A stretch of DNA of 64,000 nucleotides from Alphaproteobacteria bacterium (lineage in GTDB: Bacteria > Pseudomonadota > Alphaproteobacteria > ATCC43930 > CGMCC-115725). The translations under genes and the position numbers were made by a program. The notes below the pieces were generated by a model that was not told the origin of the DNA, did no database searches, and saw only the letters and a list, made by a program, of their open reading frames with translations. Positions 28,872 to 38,728 of this stretch are shown here, piece by piece (the stretch's first letter is position 1; the number at the start of each line of letters is the position of its first letter). The stretch spans positions 46,983-110,982 of the forward strand of contig JAGWON010000011.1 in NCBI GenBank assembly GCA_028871055.1, read 5' to 3'.

Positions 28872-29455
28872 GCTTTGACCTGAAGCGCCGCGTCGAGCCG
28901 CTTATGATACTCGGCGCGAGGAATCTCCATGGCGCCGAAACGCTTGAGGTGCGGCGTGACGAACTGCACGTCGAGCAATATGAACCCGCCGAGCCGCAAC
29001 ATCGCCACCAGATGGGTGAGCGCAACCTTGCTCGCATCGCGCTCGCGCGAAAACATGCTTTCGCCGAAGAAGACGCCGCCGAGCGCAACGCCATATAAGC
29101 CGCCAACGAGGACGCCGCCGCGCCAGCATTCGACGCTGTGCGCAAATCCCTGCCGATTGAGCGCGGAATAGAGCGCGACAATCTCGTGGTTGATCCAGGT
29201 CTTCGGTCGCTGCTCGGTCGATGCCGCGCAACCGCGGATCGTAGCGCTAAAATCGGTGTCGCAGCGCACCTCGAAGTGGTTCGACTTGACAGTGCGTGCC
29301 AGGCGCTTGGCAAGGTGAAAGCGATCAAGTGGCAGAACGCCGCGAAGTTCAGGATCGATCCAAAAGACGTCCGGATCGTCCGCCGATTCCGCCATCGGAA
29401 AGATTCCGGCCGCGTAAGCGCGCAACAGCAGGGCAGGGCTCAGCTCGGGCGTCAT
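28802..29455 (-). CDS. aat: Leucyl/phenylalanyl-tRNA–protein transferase
   Basis: 217 residues. Hallmarks are [34 protein letters not shown], and [32 protein letters not shown]. Aat attaches Leu or Phe to proteins with N-terminal Lys/Arg, creating N-degrons for ClpS–ClpAP, which are also encoded here. The start at [10 protein letters not shown] is the usual one. It is the last gene of the aroQ–accB–accC–aat run. Confidence 0.95.
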   Translation of the reverse strand: MTPELSPALLLRAYAAGIFPMAESADDPDVFWIDPELRGVLPLDRFHLAKRLARTVKSNHFEVRCDTDFSATIRGCAASTEQRPKTWINHEIVALYSALNRQGFAHSVECWRGGVLVGGLYGVALGGVFFGESMFSRERDASKVALTHLVAMLRLGGFILLDVQFVTPHLKRFGAMEIPRAEYHKRLDAALQVKAHFVAGLDGGAAVSVLQSRTLTS

Positions 29456-29519
29456 GCGACGACGAAGCGTGGTACGCGAACGGCGCCGGATCAAGTCCGG
29501 TTTTGGCGCGACATGGCCA

Positions 29520-30860
29520 TCAAGGCGTCTGATCAAATGTGCGCTCGAACCAGCCGATATCATAGTCGCCATTGAGGAAGGCGTCCGATCGCATGATCTG
29601 CTGGTGGAGGGGGATGGTCGTTTCGATCCCCGAGATCACGAATTCCTCGAGGGCTCGCCTGATCCGCATCAAGCATTCGTTTCGTCCGCTGCCATGCGCG
29701 ATCAGCTTCGCGACCAGGCTGTCGTAATGCGGTGGCACGCTATAACTTTGGTAGAGCGCACTGTCGACACGTATGCCCATGCCACCCGGTGCATGATAGC
29801 GCTGCACCGTGCCCGGCGAGGGGGCGAATGTGTCAGGATGTTCCGCATTGATGCGGCACTCGATCGCATGTCCGGAAAATGTGATGTCTTCCTGGCGATA
29901 GCCAAGCGTCGCGCCGGCGGCGATCCGGATCTGCTCGCGTACGATGTCGATGCCTGTCACCATTTCGGAGATCGGATGCTCTACCTGGAGGCGCGTGTTC
30001 ATTTCGATAAAGAAGAACTGGCCGTCCTGATGCAGGAATTCGAGGGTGCCGGCACTCTTGTAGCCGAACTTCCGCATGGTCGCGGCGGCAAGGTTGCAGA
30101 TACACTGGCGCTCTGACGCGTTGAGGCCGGGCGACGGCGTTTCTTCCAGCAGCTTCTGGTGCTTGCGCTGGAGCGAGCAGTCGCGCTCGCCAAGATGGAC
30201 GACACTACCCTGGCCGTCGCCGAGTATCTGGACCTCGATATGCCGCGGTTTAGCCAGGAAGCGCTCGAGATAGAGTGCACCGTTGCCGAAGAAGGTTTGC
30301 GCCTCGGCCCGCGCAATCGGAAAGACCGCTTCGAGCTCACTCTTGTCGCGTGCGACGCGCATGCCGCGACCGCCGCCTCCAGCGGCAGCCTTGATGAGCA
30401 TCGGATAGCCGACGCGATCGGCTTCCTGCCGGGCATGGTCAAGGTCATCGACCGCCTCGCCACCCGGCACCACCGGAATGCCAAGCTCTTTGGCGGTACG
30501 TTTCGCCGCAATCTTGTCACCCATCAGCCGGATGTGCTCGGGCGATGGTCCGATGAAGACGAGGTCGTGTTCGCCGACGATCTGTGCGAAATCCGCGTTC
30601 TCGGCAAGAAAGCCGAGTCCCGGATGGATTGCGTCGGCGCCGGTGATCGCTGCCGCGGATAGAATTGCGGGAATGTTGAGATAGCTGGCGCGCGCCGGCG
30701 GCGGACCGATACATACGCTTTCATCGGCGAGCCGCACATGCATGGCATTGGCATCGGCGGTCGAATGCACGGCGACCGTGCGGATGCCCATTTCGCGGCA
30801 GGCGCGATGGATGCGCAACGCAATCTCGCCGCGGTTGGCGATCAGCACCTTGTCGAACAT
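29520..30860 (-). CDS. accC: Biotin carboxylase subunit of acetyl-CoA carboxylase
   Basis: 446 residues. It starts [25 protein letters not shown], then has the ATP-grasp glycine loop [38 protein letters not shown], and [20 protein letters not shown]. It carboxylates biotin on AccB, the first half-reaction of fatty-acid synthesis. It lies 102 nt downstream of accB. Confidence 0.97.
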   Translation of the reverse strand: MFDKVLIANRGEIALRIHRACREMGIRTVAVHSTADANAMHVRLADESVCIGPPPARASYLNIPAILSAAAITGADAIHPGLGFLAENADFAQIVGEHDLVFIGPSPEHIRLMGDKIAAKRTAKELGIPVVPGGEAVDDLDHARQEADRVGYPMLIKAAAGGGGRGMRVARDKSELEAVFPIARAEAQTFFGNGALYLERFLAKPRHIEVQILGDGQGSVVHLGERDCSLQRKHQKLLEETPSPGLNASERQCICNLAAATMRKFGYKSAGTLEFLHQDGQFFFIEMNTRLQVEHPISEMVTGIDIVREQIRIAAGATLGYRQEDITFSGHAIECRINAEHPDTFAPSPGTVQRYHAPGGMGIRVDSALYQSYSVPPHYDSLVAKLIAHGSGRNECLMRIRRALEEFVISGIETTIPLHQQIMRSDAFLNGDYDIGWFERTFDQTP

Positions 30861-30962
30861 GTCACCAAATTTCCGCCACGCGGGGGCGAATACATGCGCC
30901 GATCGTCGCGCTGCCATCTTGGCACGGCGCTCGCAGGCGCAACAAGAAATGTCTCAACGCGT

Positions 30963-31409
30963 CTACTCCAGCACCATCAGGATCTGGCCAAACTCGACGG
31001 GTGTGCCGTCGGCGACCAGAATTTCCGTCACCCGACCGGCATGAGGTGCATGGATTTGATTCATCACCTTCATCGCCTCGATGACCAGTAACGGCTGGCC
31101 CTCGCGTACTTGGTCGCCGACATTGACGAAATGCTGCGCCCCCGGTTGCGGCGCGAGATAAGCAGTGCCAACCATCGGGGACTTGATCGCGCCGGCTAGC
31201 TCGGTCTCGGCAACGGCTGCGCCACCCGCTGCCGTCGCGGGTGGCGGCATCGAGACAGTCACGGCCGGTGCCGCCGGCGCGTTGCGCACGACGCGGATGC
31301 GCCGGTCACCTTGTGCATACTCTATTTCGCTGAGGCCGGTTTCCTCCAAAAGCGCGGCGAGCGCGCGGACGAGCTCGCCATCGACCGTCAAATCGTTCTG
31401 CTTGGTCAT
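30963..31409 (-). CDS. accB: Biotin carboxyl carrier protein of acetyl-CoA carboxylase
   Basis: 148 residues. An N-terminal helix (VRALAALLEETGLSEIEY), an Ala/Pro-rich linker (about residues 44–68), and a biotinyl domain with the biotin-accepting K114 in EAMKVMNQI and the thumb-like segment YLAPQPGAQHFV. It lies 17 nt after aroQ and precedes accC. Confidence 0.97.
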   Translation of the reverse strand: MTKQNDLTVDGELVRALAALLEETGLSEIEYAQGDRRIRVVRNAPAAPAVTVSMPPPATAAGGAAVAETELAGAIKSPMVGTAYLAPQPGAQHFVNVGDQVREGQPLLVIEAMKVMNQIHAPHAGRVTEILVADGTPVEFGQILMVLE

Positions 31410-31426
31410 CGTGTTCCGGTGATCAA

Positions 31427-31879
31427 TCAGTCGTTTTCGGCTTCGAGCAGCTGCGCCATCGCTTCGAGCGCGAGCAGATAGCCCTGTGCGCCAAGGCCAC
31501 AGATGACGCCCGTCGCAGCTCGACTTACCAGGGAATTCTGGCGAAAGACTTCGCGTCGGTGGATGTTCGACAGATGCACCTCGATCACCGGCAAGTCGGC
31601 TGACAGCAGCGCATCAAGGATGGCCACGGATGTCGTCGTATAGCCGGCCGGATTGATGATGATGCCGTCGGCATTCTCGCGCGCTTCCTGAACCCACTCG
31701 ACGAGTTGGCCTTCTTGGTTGGACTGGCGGAAATCGACCGCCAGACCGAGCACCGACGCGCGCTCCATGCAGGCTTCCTCGATGTCGGCGAGTGTGTCTC
31801 GCCCATACGTTTCCGGCTCCCGGACGCCGAGCAGGTTCAGATTGGGACCATTGAGGATCAAAATCGTCGCGCCGGCCAC
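31427..31879 (-). CDS. aroQ: 3-dehydroquinate dehydratase, type II
   Basis: 150 residues in the type II (flavodoxin-like dodecamer) family: [21 protein letters not shown] with the active-site tyrosine, [36 protein letters not shown], and [16 protein letters not shown]. It dehydrates 3-dehydroquinate in the shikimate pathway. The GTG at 31879 gives the usual length; an ATG 19 codons upstream would add an unconserved tail, so the start is uncertain. It heads the accBC–aat operon. Confidence 0.92.
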   Translation of the reverse strand: MAGATILILNGPNLNLLGVREPETYGRDTLADIEEACMERASVLGLAVDFRQSNQEGQLVEWVQEARENADGIIINPAGYTTTSVAILDALLSADLPVIEVHLSNIHRREVFRQNSLVSRAATGVICGLGAQGYLLALEAMAQLLEAEND

Positions 31880-31999
31880 CGCGGTTGCCCCGAAATGCCT
31901 TGTCGAAAAAAGGCTTATAGCACGGGTTAACGGCACGCAATCCGTTTCTCCGATCTTAACTTTCGCTCAATAGACTTGTTCGCGATCGGGAGGGATGGA

Positions 32000-33661
32000 G
32001 TGGTTTCGCCTTCGGCGACGGACGCAGGTTGGCGCGCGGCAGGACGCGCCAGAAGCTGGTGGCGCGTCGCCTGCCGGCTCGCGCCGTTCGTCGCCATCGC
32101 CGGTGCCGCGGCGGCGCTGCTCGCGACCTCGCCGGTCGGTGGCGATTTCGCGTGGAGCGATGCGCCGCGTCACGCGCTCGATGGCGTCTTCCTCAAGGAT
32201 TTGATCACCGCGCTGCCGCGTCATCCGGTGACCTGGGCCGAGGCCTACTACCTGCAATATCCGGCGCTGTCGATCCTGTTCTACCCGCCGCTGTTCTATG
32301 TCTTCGAGGCCGTAGCCTTTGCGCTGCTTGGCGTCACGCAGTTTGCCGCACAGGCGACCGTCGCCGTTTTCTACGGTCTTTTCGGCCTCGGGGTTTATCG
32401 TTTGACGCGGCTCTGGGTTTCGCGCCCGGCCGCGCTTGGCGCCGCCCTGATGTTGATGGGCGCGCCCGAATTCGCGCTCTGGGGCCGACAGGTCATGCTC
32501 GATGTCCCGGCCACGGCGTGGCTGGTCTGGGGTGTCTACGCGTTCGCGCGCTTCATGCGTTTTAATAGCGGCCGCGACCTGGTGCTATCGGCTGCATTGT
32601 TTCTGGCTGCGCTTTATACCAAATACAATGTTGTCTTCATCGCGGCGGTTCTGCTGCTGACGCTTGTCGCAACACGGTGCGGCGCGGCCATGCGTGATCG
32701 TCGTTTGTTGTGGGCGACCATGACGGCCGTTGTTGCAGCGGTGCCGGCCATCGCTCTGGTGCTGACTTTCGGTTCCGCCAATTTCCAGTCGGCGGCCGAT
32801 CTTGCCGGCGAGCTGCCGCGCTGGAGCCTCGCGGCTTGGCTTTACTATCCGTCGTTGCTGCCGGAAATTGCCGGCTGGCCCGTGCTTGGTTTGGCGATTA
32901 TCGGCCTCGGCCTGTTCGTCGCCGGCCGGCTCCCGGTGCTGAAAGGGTGGCCGGCTTGGCTTCTCTTCGGCTGGGCGTTGATCGGCTATGTCTTCTTTAC
33001 CGCAATCGCGGTGCGTGAGCCGCGCCATCTTATGACCGCCGTCCCGCCTCTCGCCATTCTTGCCGCGTGTGCGCTCGACCAGATCGTGCCTCGTCGCGCG
33101 GGCGGTTTCGCTGCGCTGACCGTAGGTGTCAGCATATTGGGTTGGGCCGTCGCCTATGATCCGGTTCCGGTCGTCACCGGCTACAAGCCGATGGCGGATT
33201 ATGTTGCCGACCGGGCTCCGGCCGACGCGCGCGTGCTGTTTTCGGGCTACCGCGATGGTAACTTCATCTTCGACCTGCGGATGCGCGAGGACCGGCGGGA
33301 CATTTGGACGATCAGGGCCGACAAACTGCTGTTGCGAATCGCCATCGAACGGCGCCGCGGCCTCGGCGAGGAACGATACTCCAAGGACCAGATCGCCGTG
33401 CTGATCCGGAATCTGGGCATCGATTTGGTCGTGGCTCAGGACGGATTCTGGAAAGATCTGACGGAAATGCATCGCCTTGCCGGGGTTCTAACCGGGCCCG
33501 ATTTCACGCCGGTCGCGCATTTTGACATCGGCGGTACGATGGGCCGCACGGACAGGTCGTTCACGATTTATCGGCCGACATACCCGGTCGAGCCGAAAAC
33601 CCGAAACATCGAACTCGATATGCCGATTTTTGGAGGCCACATCGAAGGCCAGCTGCGCTAA
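32000..33661 (+). CDS. Integral membrane glycosyltransferase (GT39/ArnT-like)
   Basis: 553 residues with about 10–11 transmembrane segments. The first periplasmic loop reads GGDFAWSDAPRHALDGVFLKD, carrying the acidic residues typical of GT-C enzymes, followed by YPALSILFYPPLFY and PEFALWGRQVMLDVPATAW. The C-terminal 180 residues are soluble. The GT-C family transfers sugars from polyprenyl-phosphate donors to lipid or protein acceptors on the periplasmic side. The GTG at 32000 is chosen because of GGGAGGGA just upstream. Its stop codon lies 3 nt before the IS insertion. Confidence 0.75.
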   Translation: MVSPSATDAGWRAAGRARSWWRVACRLAPFVAIAGAAAALLATSPVGGDFAWSDAPRHALDGVFLKDLITALPRHPVTWAEAYYLQYPALSILFYPPLFYVFEAVAFALLGVTQFAAQATVAVFYGLFGLGVYRLTRLWVSRPAALGAALMLMGAPEFALWGRQVMLDVPATAWLVWGVYAFARFMRFNSGRDLVLSAALFLAALYTKYNVVFIAAVLLLTLVATRCGAAMRDRRLLWATMTAVVAAVPAIALVLTFGSANFQSAADLAGELPRWSLAAWLYYPSLLPEIAGWPVLGLAIIGLGLFVAGRLPVLKGWPAWLLFGWALIGYVFFTAIAVREPRHLMTAVPPLAILAACALDQIVPRRAGGFAALTVGVSILGWAVAYDPVPVVTGYKPMADYVADRAPADARVLFSGYRDGNFIFDLRMREDRRDIWTIRADKLLLRIAIERRRGLGEERYSKDQIAVLIRNLGIDLVVAQDGFWKDLTEMHRLAGVLTGPDFTPVAHFDIGGTMGRTDRSFTIYRPTYPVEPKTRNIELDMPIFGGHIEGQLR

Positions 33662-33674
33662 CTAGGGTCCGGAC

Positions 33675-34422
33675 TCATAACCAGTAGCAAATTGTGGCGG
33701 TGAGGCAGACGGCGGCGAGGAAGTTTTGGGCGAGGCGATCGTATCGGGTGGCGATTCTGCGGCAGTCCCCCGCCTTCGCGGGGGCAGGCTCTTGAGCCGT
33801 CCGAACATGCGCTCGATGGCATTGCGCTGACGGTAGAGGTAGGGCGAGAAGCAATTCTTCCAGCGGCGGTTGGCCTTGGGCGGGATGTTCGGAGCGGCGC
33901 CCTTGCTTTCGATTTTGCGGCGGACGGCATTGCTGTCATAGCCCTTGTCACCGTGCAGGAGGTCCATTCGGGAGACCTGGTCGAGCAGGGTATCGGCGGC
34001 GACGCAGTCGGGCGACAGAAGCGATCGGTCAGCGCGTGGATTTTCGTTGTCCGTCCGCCGCGCGAACGGCCGATCGCTTGAGTATGCTCCCCCCTTTTCC
34101 GCCCCGCGGCGCAGCGATGAGCCTTAACCGCCGAAGAGTCGATCAGCAGTTCCGCCGGCGGACAGCCGGCCGTGGCCAAGGCGTGGAAGATGTTCACCCA
34201 GATGCCTTTAGCCGCCCAGCGCACGAAGCGGTTGTAGAGCGTCTTGCGCGGACTGTAGACCGCAGGCGCATCGACCCAGCGACAGCCGGACTTCAGCACG
34301 TGGATGATCCCGTTGATCACGCGGCGGTCATCGGCTCTCGGCATGCCGCGCGTGTCCGTCGGAAGATGCGGCGCGAGCCGCCCAAATTTGGCGTCATCCA
34401 GCCAAAAATAATCTCGTTCCAT
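33675..34422 (-). pseudogene. Degenerate IS5-family transposase
   Basis: Frame 1 (from 34422) encodes MERDYFWLDDAKFGRLAPHL…, WVDAPAVYSPRKTLYNRFVRW and LLIDSSAVKAHRC with the first DDE aspartate, up to ALTDRFCRP. The LLTGGQ-type segment expected next is missing: the reading jumps at about 34010 into another frame (DCVAADTLLDQVSRMDLLHGDKGYDS). This frame continues to RNAIERMFGRLK, where a 23-bp palindromic insert (33768–33790) shifts it again before the normal ending ATICYWL at 33675. Two lesions make it inactive. Confidence 0.8.
33767..33790. repeat. REP-like palindrome inserted in the transposase gene
   Basis: A 7-bp stem with CTTC loop (CCCCCGC-cttc-GCGGGGG, 33767–33784) forms most of a 23-bp insert between the codons for MFGRLK and DCRRIATRYD. 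The sequence is of the same kind as dispersed palindromes elsewhere in this window (for example near 53.38 kb). Confidence 0.6.
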
Positions 34423-34494
34423 GCGTGGTCCCCCTTCGGGTACTTTGAATCGCGAAACGAGCAATCCGGGAATCCCTTTTATTGGGTCCGGAGC

Positions 34495-34986
34495 CTAATC
34501 GTCGCGGTCGTCATTCCCGCCGCGGTATTGAGCGATCGTCGCGCCGCGCTGTTCGAGCTTGCTGAGAACATGTTCGAGGGCGCTGCGTTCCTCGGTATTG
34601 AGGTTGGTAAGGATTTCGTCCTGGACCGCGCGCAGCCACGGCACGATTTGCTGATAGGTCGTGGTGCCTTGCGCCGTCAGATCGAGGATGGCCCGGCGAT
34701 GGTCTGCCGGATCGATGCGACGGGTAATGTGGCCAGCCGCGGTCAACCGCGCAACCGCTCGGCTGACGCGCACCTTATCCATCGCCGTGCGGTCGACGAC
34801 GCTGTTGGCATTCATCGCACCATAACGACCGAGCACGGCCATCGTCCGCCACTCCGGGGCTGATAGCCGAAACCGACGCGAATAGACGCGCGCCGCGGCA
34901 CGGGTCAGTCGATTGCTCAGGACGGAAAGGCGGAAGGGTAGGAACTGTTCGATCGCGAATGCCGGTGCCGTTTGGATCTCAACCAT
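34495..34986 (-). CDS. MarR-family transcriptional regulator
   Basis: 163 residues. The winged helix-turn-helix lies in RRFRLSAPEWRTMAVLGRYGAMNANSVVDRTAMDKVRVSRAVARL, with the wing GHITRRIDPADHRRAILDLTAQG; flanking helices make the dimer. MarR proteins usually respond to phenolic or aromatic ligands. It is divergent from maiA (148-nt gap), so regulation of tyrosine/homogentisate catabolism is a reasonable guess. Its TAG stop is shared with the TA target of the IS. Confidence 0.85.
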   Translation of the reverse strand: MVEIQTAPAFAIEQFLPFRLSVLSNRLTRAAARVYSRRFRLSAPEWRTMAVLGRYGAMNANSVVDRTAMDKVRVSRAVARLTAAGHITRRIDPADHRRAILDLTAQGTTTYQQIVPWLRAVQDEILTNLNTEERSALEHVLSKLEQRGATIAQYRGGNDDRDD

Positions 34987-35133
34987 CCCACCTCGCCCCC
35001 GGTGAATTTAGTTTCATTGTTAACCATTCCTCTTTTGCGGGTGGGGCGTCAAGAGTGGTCCATTGCCGCAGTGCGACTTGACGCCGAAGGATGTGCCGAC
35101 GACAACGGCAAACACAGAGCGAGGCAGAAACCG

Positions 35134-35778
35134 ATGTTGAAATTATACGGCTATTTCCGCTCTTCAGCGGCGTTTCGGGTGCGTATCGCCCTCAATTTGA
35201 AAGGGCTTGCATACGAGCAGCGATTCATCCATCTGCGGAAAAATGAGCAACGCGCTCCCGAATACCTTGCAAAGAATCCGCAAGGACTTGTGCCGCTCCT
35301 CGAGAACAACGGTGCGCGCCTCGTCCAGTCGCTTGCGATCATTGAATATCTCGACGAGGCGCATCCGTCGCCCAAGCTCCTGCCTGAAGGTCCGGAGGAT
35401 CGTGCGCGGGTGCGCGCGCTGGCGCAGATCATCGCCGCCGACATCCATCCACTCGACAACTTGCGCGTGCTGCGCTACCTCGCCAAGCCGTTCGGTCACG
35501 ATGACAAGGCGATCGAGCAGTGGTTCAACCACTGGATCCGGCTGGGCTTCGAGGCGCTCGAGCCGATGCTGCACGACGAGCGCACCGGCGAATTCTGCCA
35601 CGGCGATGCGCCCGGACTTGCCGATATCTGCCTGGTGCCCCAGGTGTTCAATGCCAAGCGTTATCCAAGCTTCGACATGACGCCCTTCCCGACCATCGCG
35701 CGTGTATTCGGGAATTGCATGACGCTCGATGCATTCATGCATGCTGCACCCAACCAGCAGCCGGATTTCGAAAAATAG
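35134..35778 (+). CDS. maiA: Maleylacetoacetate isomerase (zeta-class glutathione transferase)
   Basis: 214 residues. The N-terminal thioredoxin fold has the zeta-class motif YGYFRSSAAFRVRIALNLKGL with the catalytic SSAAFR (usually SSCSWR-like), then QGLVPLLENNG and QSLAIIEYLDE. The helical C-terminal domain ends DICLVPQVFNAKRY. It isomerises maleylacetoacetate to fumarylacetoacetate in tyrosine/homogentisate degradation. The usual cysteine of the SSC motif is alanine here. Its stop codon abuts the stop of the convergent copper ATPase gene (TAGCTA). Confidence 0.85.
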   Translation: MLKLYGYFRSSAAFRVRIALNLKGLAYEQRFIHLRKNEQRAPEYLAKNPQGLVPLLENNGARLVQSLAIIEYLDEAHPSPKLLPEGPEDRARVRALAQIIAADIHPLDNLRVLRYLAKPFGHDDKAIEQWFNHWIRLGFEALEPMLHDERTGEFCHGDAPGLADICLVPQVFNAKRYPSFDMTPFPTIARVFGNCMTLDAFMHAAPNQQPDFEK

Positions 35779-38124
35779 CTAGATCGATGCAAACCGGAGC
35801 CGCAACGCGTTCGTGACAACCGAAAGCGAGCTGAAGCTCATTGCGGCGGCGGCGATGATCGGACTCAACAACAATCCGAAGACAGGATAGAGAACGCCCG
35901 CCGCAAGTGGGATACCGAGAGTGTTGTAGACGAAGGCGAGCACCAGATTCTGCCGGATGTTCCGCATCGTCGCACGGCTCAGGTGTCGCGCCCTGACGAT
36001 TCCGGCCAAATCGCCCTTCACCAAGGTGACACCCGCGCTCTGCATGGCGACATCGGTGCCGGTGCCCATCGCCACGCCGACGTCGGCTTCTGCGAGGGCG
36101 GGAGCGTCATTGACGCCGTCTCCAGCCATGGCAACGATACGTCCTTCGCTCCTCAAACGGCGAACGATTGCGTTCTTCTCCTCGGGCAAGATCTCCGCAT
36201 AAACCTCGGTAATGCCGAGTTTCGCGGCGATCGCCTGCGCAGTGGTGCGATTGTCGCCCGTGAGCATGACGATACGAATGCCGTCTGCGCGCAGGTCGTC
36301 CAACGCGCGAGAGGTTGTTTCCTTGATCGGATCGGCGACGGCGATGATCCCAGCTGGGCGGCCGTCAACGGCGACGAATATCGTTGTCGCTCCGTCCTTT
36401 CGCAGGGCATCCGCTCGCGCTTCCAGTGCGGTCGCCGCGACACCGAGATTTTCCAGGAGCTTTGCATTGCCGATCGCCATACGCCGGCCGGCGACGCCCC
36501 CCGTCACCCCCTTGCCGGTGACCGAGCCGAAGTCGATAACGTCACCGATCAACAGGCCGCGTTCACGGGCCGATGCGACGATGGCGGCAGCGAGCGGATG
36601 TTCGCTCGATTGCTCGAGACTGGCGCCGAGCGACAAGACCGAAGCCTCATCGAAACCTTCGGCGGGCGATACCGCCACGACGCGAGGCTTACCCTCGGTC
36701 AGCGTGCCGGTCTTGTCGACGACGAGGGTGTCGATCTTCTCGAATCGCTCGAGGGCTTCGGCATTCCGGACCAGGACGCCAGCCGTGGCGCCTTTGCCAA
36801 CACCCACCATGATCGACATTGGTGTCGCCAATCCCAATGCACATGGGCAGGCAATGATGAGGACCGAAACCGCGGCAACCAATGCGGAGGCAAATACCGG
36901 TGGCGGCCCCCAAATCATCCAGGCGACGAACGCGGCCGCGGCGACGACGATCACCGCCGGCACAAACCAGGCGGATACAACATCGGCCAAGTGCTGGATT
37001 GGGGCGCGGCTGCGTTGCGCCGCCGCGACCATCTGGACGATCCGCGCCAACATGGTGTCGGCACCGACCCGTTCGGCGCGCATCACCATACTGCCGGTGC
37101 CATTGATCGTGCCACCAATCAACTTCGCGCCCCGCTCTTTGGAAACCGGCATCGATTCACCGGTTACCATCGATTCATCCACCGCAGTCCGTCCGTCGAG
37201 GACTACGCCATCCACTGGCACGCTCTCACCAGGCCGAATTCTGAGACGGTCTCCAATATGGACCTGGTCCAGAGATATCTCTTCGTCGGTACCGCCGTCG
37301 TGGAGACGTCGGGCGACCTTGGGCGCAAGGTTGAGCAATGCACGAATCGCACCGCCGGTCCGTTCGCGAGCACGGAGTTCCAAGACTTGGCCAAGCAGAA
37401 CAAGAACGGTGATCACGGCGGCCGCCTCGAAATAAACGGCTATGACGCCTTCCGTTCTGAGGCTGACAGGAAAGAGGCCTGGCGCAACGACTGCAGCGAC
37501 GCTGTAGAGATAGGCGGCACCGACGCCGAGTGCGATCAACGAAAACATATTGAGGTTGCGGTTGACGATCGAAGCCCAGCCGCGCTGGAAGAACGGCAAT
37601 CCCGCCCACAACACGACAGGTGAAGCGAAGATGAGCTGGAGCAACTCCGAGGTACGGGGCGAGACGAGTCGCGAAAGGTTGGAGCCGGCGATATGCGCAC
37701 CCATTTCCAGCGCCACCACCGGCAGTACGAACACGATGCCGATCCAAAGGCGGCGTGTCATGTCGGTAAGCTCCGGATTCGCTTCCGCGACTGCTGCCGG
37801 CGTCATCGGCTCCAGCGCCATGCCGCAGATCGGGCACGAGCCGGGGTCATCGCGCACGATTTCCGGATGCATCGGACAGGTCCATTTCGTGCCCGGTTTG
37901 GCAACTGGTGCTGGCGCCGCCGGGTGCAGATATTTGTCGGGCGAAGCCTCGAATTTCGCGCGGCAGCCGGCATTGCAAAAGAAATAATCCCGATCGTGAT
38001 AACGCGCGCGATGAGGCGTGGTCGCCGGATCGACGCTCATGCCGCACACCGGATCGGTCGCGCGTCCGCCGTCATTTTTGGCGGCCTGATGCACCGTGTC
38101 GTGGTCGTGGATTATCGCATTCAT
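35779..38124 (-). CDS. Copper-translocating P-type ATPase with YHS and metal-binding N-terminus
   Basis: 781 residues. The order is a YHS domain ([20 protein letters not shown], about 23–65), a short heavy-metal-binding domain ([13 protein letters not shown] [22 protein letters not shown], about 82–107), then the P1B-ATPase core. The core has the transmembrane [10 protein letters not shown] metal site (about residue 426), the phosphorylation motif DKTGTLTEG (about residue 470), TGDN, and [10 protein letters not shown]. Architecture and the neighbouring CueR point to Cu(I) export. A near-perfect Fnr box lies 35 nt before the start. Confidence 0.9.
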   Translation of the reverse strand: MNAIIHDHDTVHQAAKNDGGRATDPVCGMSVDPATTPHRARYHDRDYFFCNAGCRAKFEASPDKYLHPAAPAPVAKPGTKWTCPMHPEIVRDDPGSCPICGMALEPMTPAAVAEANPELTDMTRRLWIGIVFVLPVVALEMGAHIAGSNLSRLVSPRTSELLQLIFASPVVLWAGLPFFQRGWASIVNRNLNMFSLIALGVGAAYLYSVAAVVAPGLFPVSLRTEGVIAVYFEAAAVITVLVLLGQVLELRARERTGGAIRALLNLAPKVARRLHDGGTDEEISLDQVHIGDRLRIRPGESVPVDGVVLDGRTAVDESMVTGESMPVSKERGAKLIGGTINGTGSMVMRAERVGADTMLARIVQMVAAAQRSRAPIQHLADVVSAWFVPAVIVVAAAAFVAWMIWGPPPVFASALVAAVSVLIIACPCALGLATPMSIMVGVGKGATAGVLVRNAEALERFEKIDTLVVDKTGTLTEGKPRVVAVSPAEGFDEASVLSLGASLEQSSEHPLAAAIVASARERGLLIGDVIDFGSVTGKGVTGGVAGRRMAIGNAKLLENLGVAATALEARADALRKDGATTIFVAVDGRPAGIIAVADPIKETTSRALDDLRADGIRIVMLTGDNRTTAQAIAAKLGITEVYAEILPEEKNAIVRRLRSEGRIVAMAGDGVNDAPALAEADVGVAMGTGTDVAMQSAGVTLVKGDLAGIVRARHLSRATMRNIRQNLVLAFVYNTLGIPLAAGVLYPVFGLLLSPIIAAAAMSFSSLSVVTNALRLRFASI

Positions 38125-38158
38125 GAATCAATCATTGGCGCTGATATCGGCTTTCGCT

Positions 38159-38172
38159 CTGATCTGGATCAA
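38159..38172 (-). promoter_or_regulatory. Fnr/FixK-type box before the copper ATPase gene
   Basis: CTGAT-CTGG-ATCAA differs by one base from the TTGAT-N4-ATCAA consensus of the Fnr/FixK class. It lies in the 44-nt gap between cueR and the ATPase gene, touching the cueR stop codon. Two perfect palindromes of the same class occur at 50079 and 53399. Confidence 0.5.
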
Positions 38173-38564
38173 GACCGGCCGCCGGCCAACTCGTCGAGGA
38201 TCGGGCATTCCGGCCGTGCGTCGCCGTGGCAGTTGACCGCAAGGTAATGGATTGCGCGCTTCATCGATTCCAGCGCCGCAATCTTGCGCTCGATCTCGTC
38301 GATCTTGGCGAGTGCAATGAGTTTCACGGCCGCGCTCCGCCGTCGCTTGTTGCGCCACAGGGCAAGCAATTCCTCGATTTCGGCCACCGAGAAGCCGAGC
38401 TCGCGCCCGCGCTGTACGAAGCGCAGCGTGTTGACATCGGCTTCGTTGTAGGCGCGATAACCGTTGTTGCGCCGAGCCGCCGTCGGAATCAGGCCAACGC
38501 TTTCGTAGTAGCGGATGGTCTTGGGCGAGACTCCCGCTTGCGTAGCCACTTCGCCGATGTTCAT
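38169..38564 (-). CDS. cueR: Copper-responsive MerR-family regulator
   Basis: 131 residues. An N-terminal MerR winged helix (MNIGEVATQAGVSPKTIRYYE) is followed by a dimerisation helix and the metal loop C112-HGDARPE-C120, whose cysteine positions match those of the Cu(I) sensor CueR. It would activate the copper ATPase gene 44 nt downstream, with which it may also be co-transcribed. Confidence 0.9.
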   Translation of the reverse strand: MNIGEVATQAGVSPKTIRYYESVGLIPTAARRNNGYRAYNEADVNTLRFVQRGRELGFSVAEIEELLALWRNKRRRSAAVKLIALAKIDEIERKIAALESMKRAIHYLAVNCHGDARPECPILDELAGGRS

Positions 38565-38583
38565 GAGCGCCTCGTTCGCCGCG

Positions 38584-38709
38584 ATGCTCCTCTATAAAGG
38601 TTCCAGTGACTGGAAGGTCAAGACCGGCCGCCCGCCGCTACCCGCGTGGCTCGACGAGCAGGAGAAGGTGCTGGCGGCGCGGCTCGAGGCGTTCCGCAGC
38701 GGATTCTGA
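38584..38709 (+). CDS. Possible 41-residue protein or gene remnant
   Basis: The frame encodes MLLYKGSSDWKVKTGRPPLP and AWLDEQEKVLAARLEAFRSGF. It has protein-like composition (charged helix at the C-terminus) but no clear ribosome binding site and no family I recognise. It could be the tail of a lost gene. It occupies the gap between divergent cueR and the end of groES. Confidence 0.3.
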   Translation: MLLYKGSSDWKVKTGRPPLPAWLDEQEKVLAARLEAFRSGF

Positions 38710-38728
38710 GCGCCGGCGGCGCGGCCGG

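Larger units (their letters stand above)
33665..34495 (-). mobile_element. IS5-family (IS427-like) insertion sequence, 831 bp, flanked by TA
   Basis: The ends are imperfect inverted repeats: GGGTCCGGACTCATAA at the left and, read inward, GGCTCCGGACCCAATAA at the right. Each end is flanked by TA (33663–33664 and 34496–34497), consistent with a TA target duplication, as seen in the IS427 group. It was inserted exactly between two convergent stop codons. The single transposase gene inside is broken. Confidence 0.8.
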
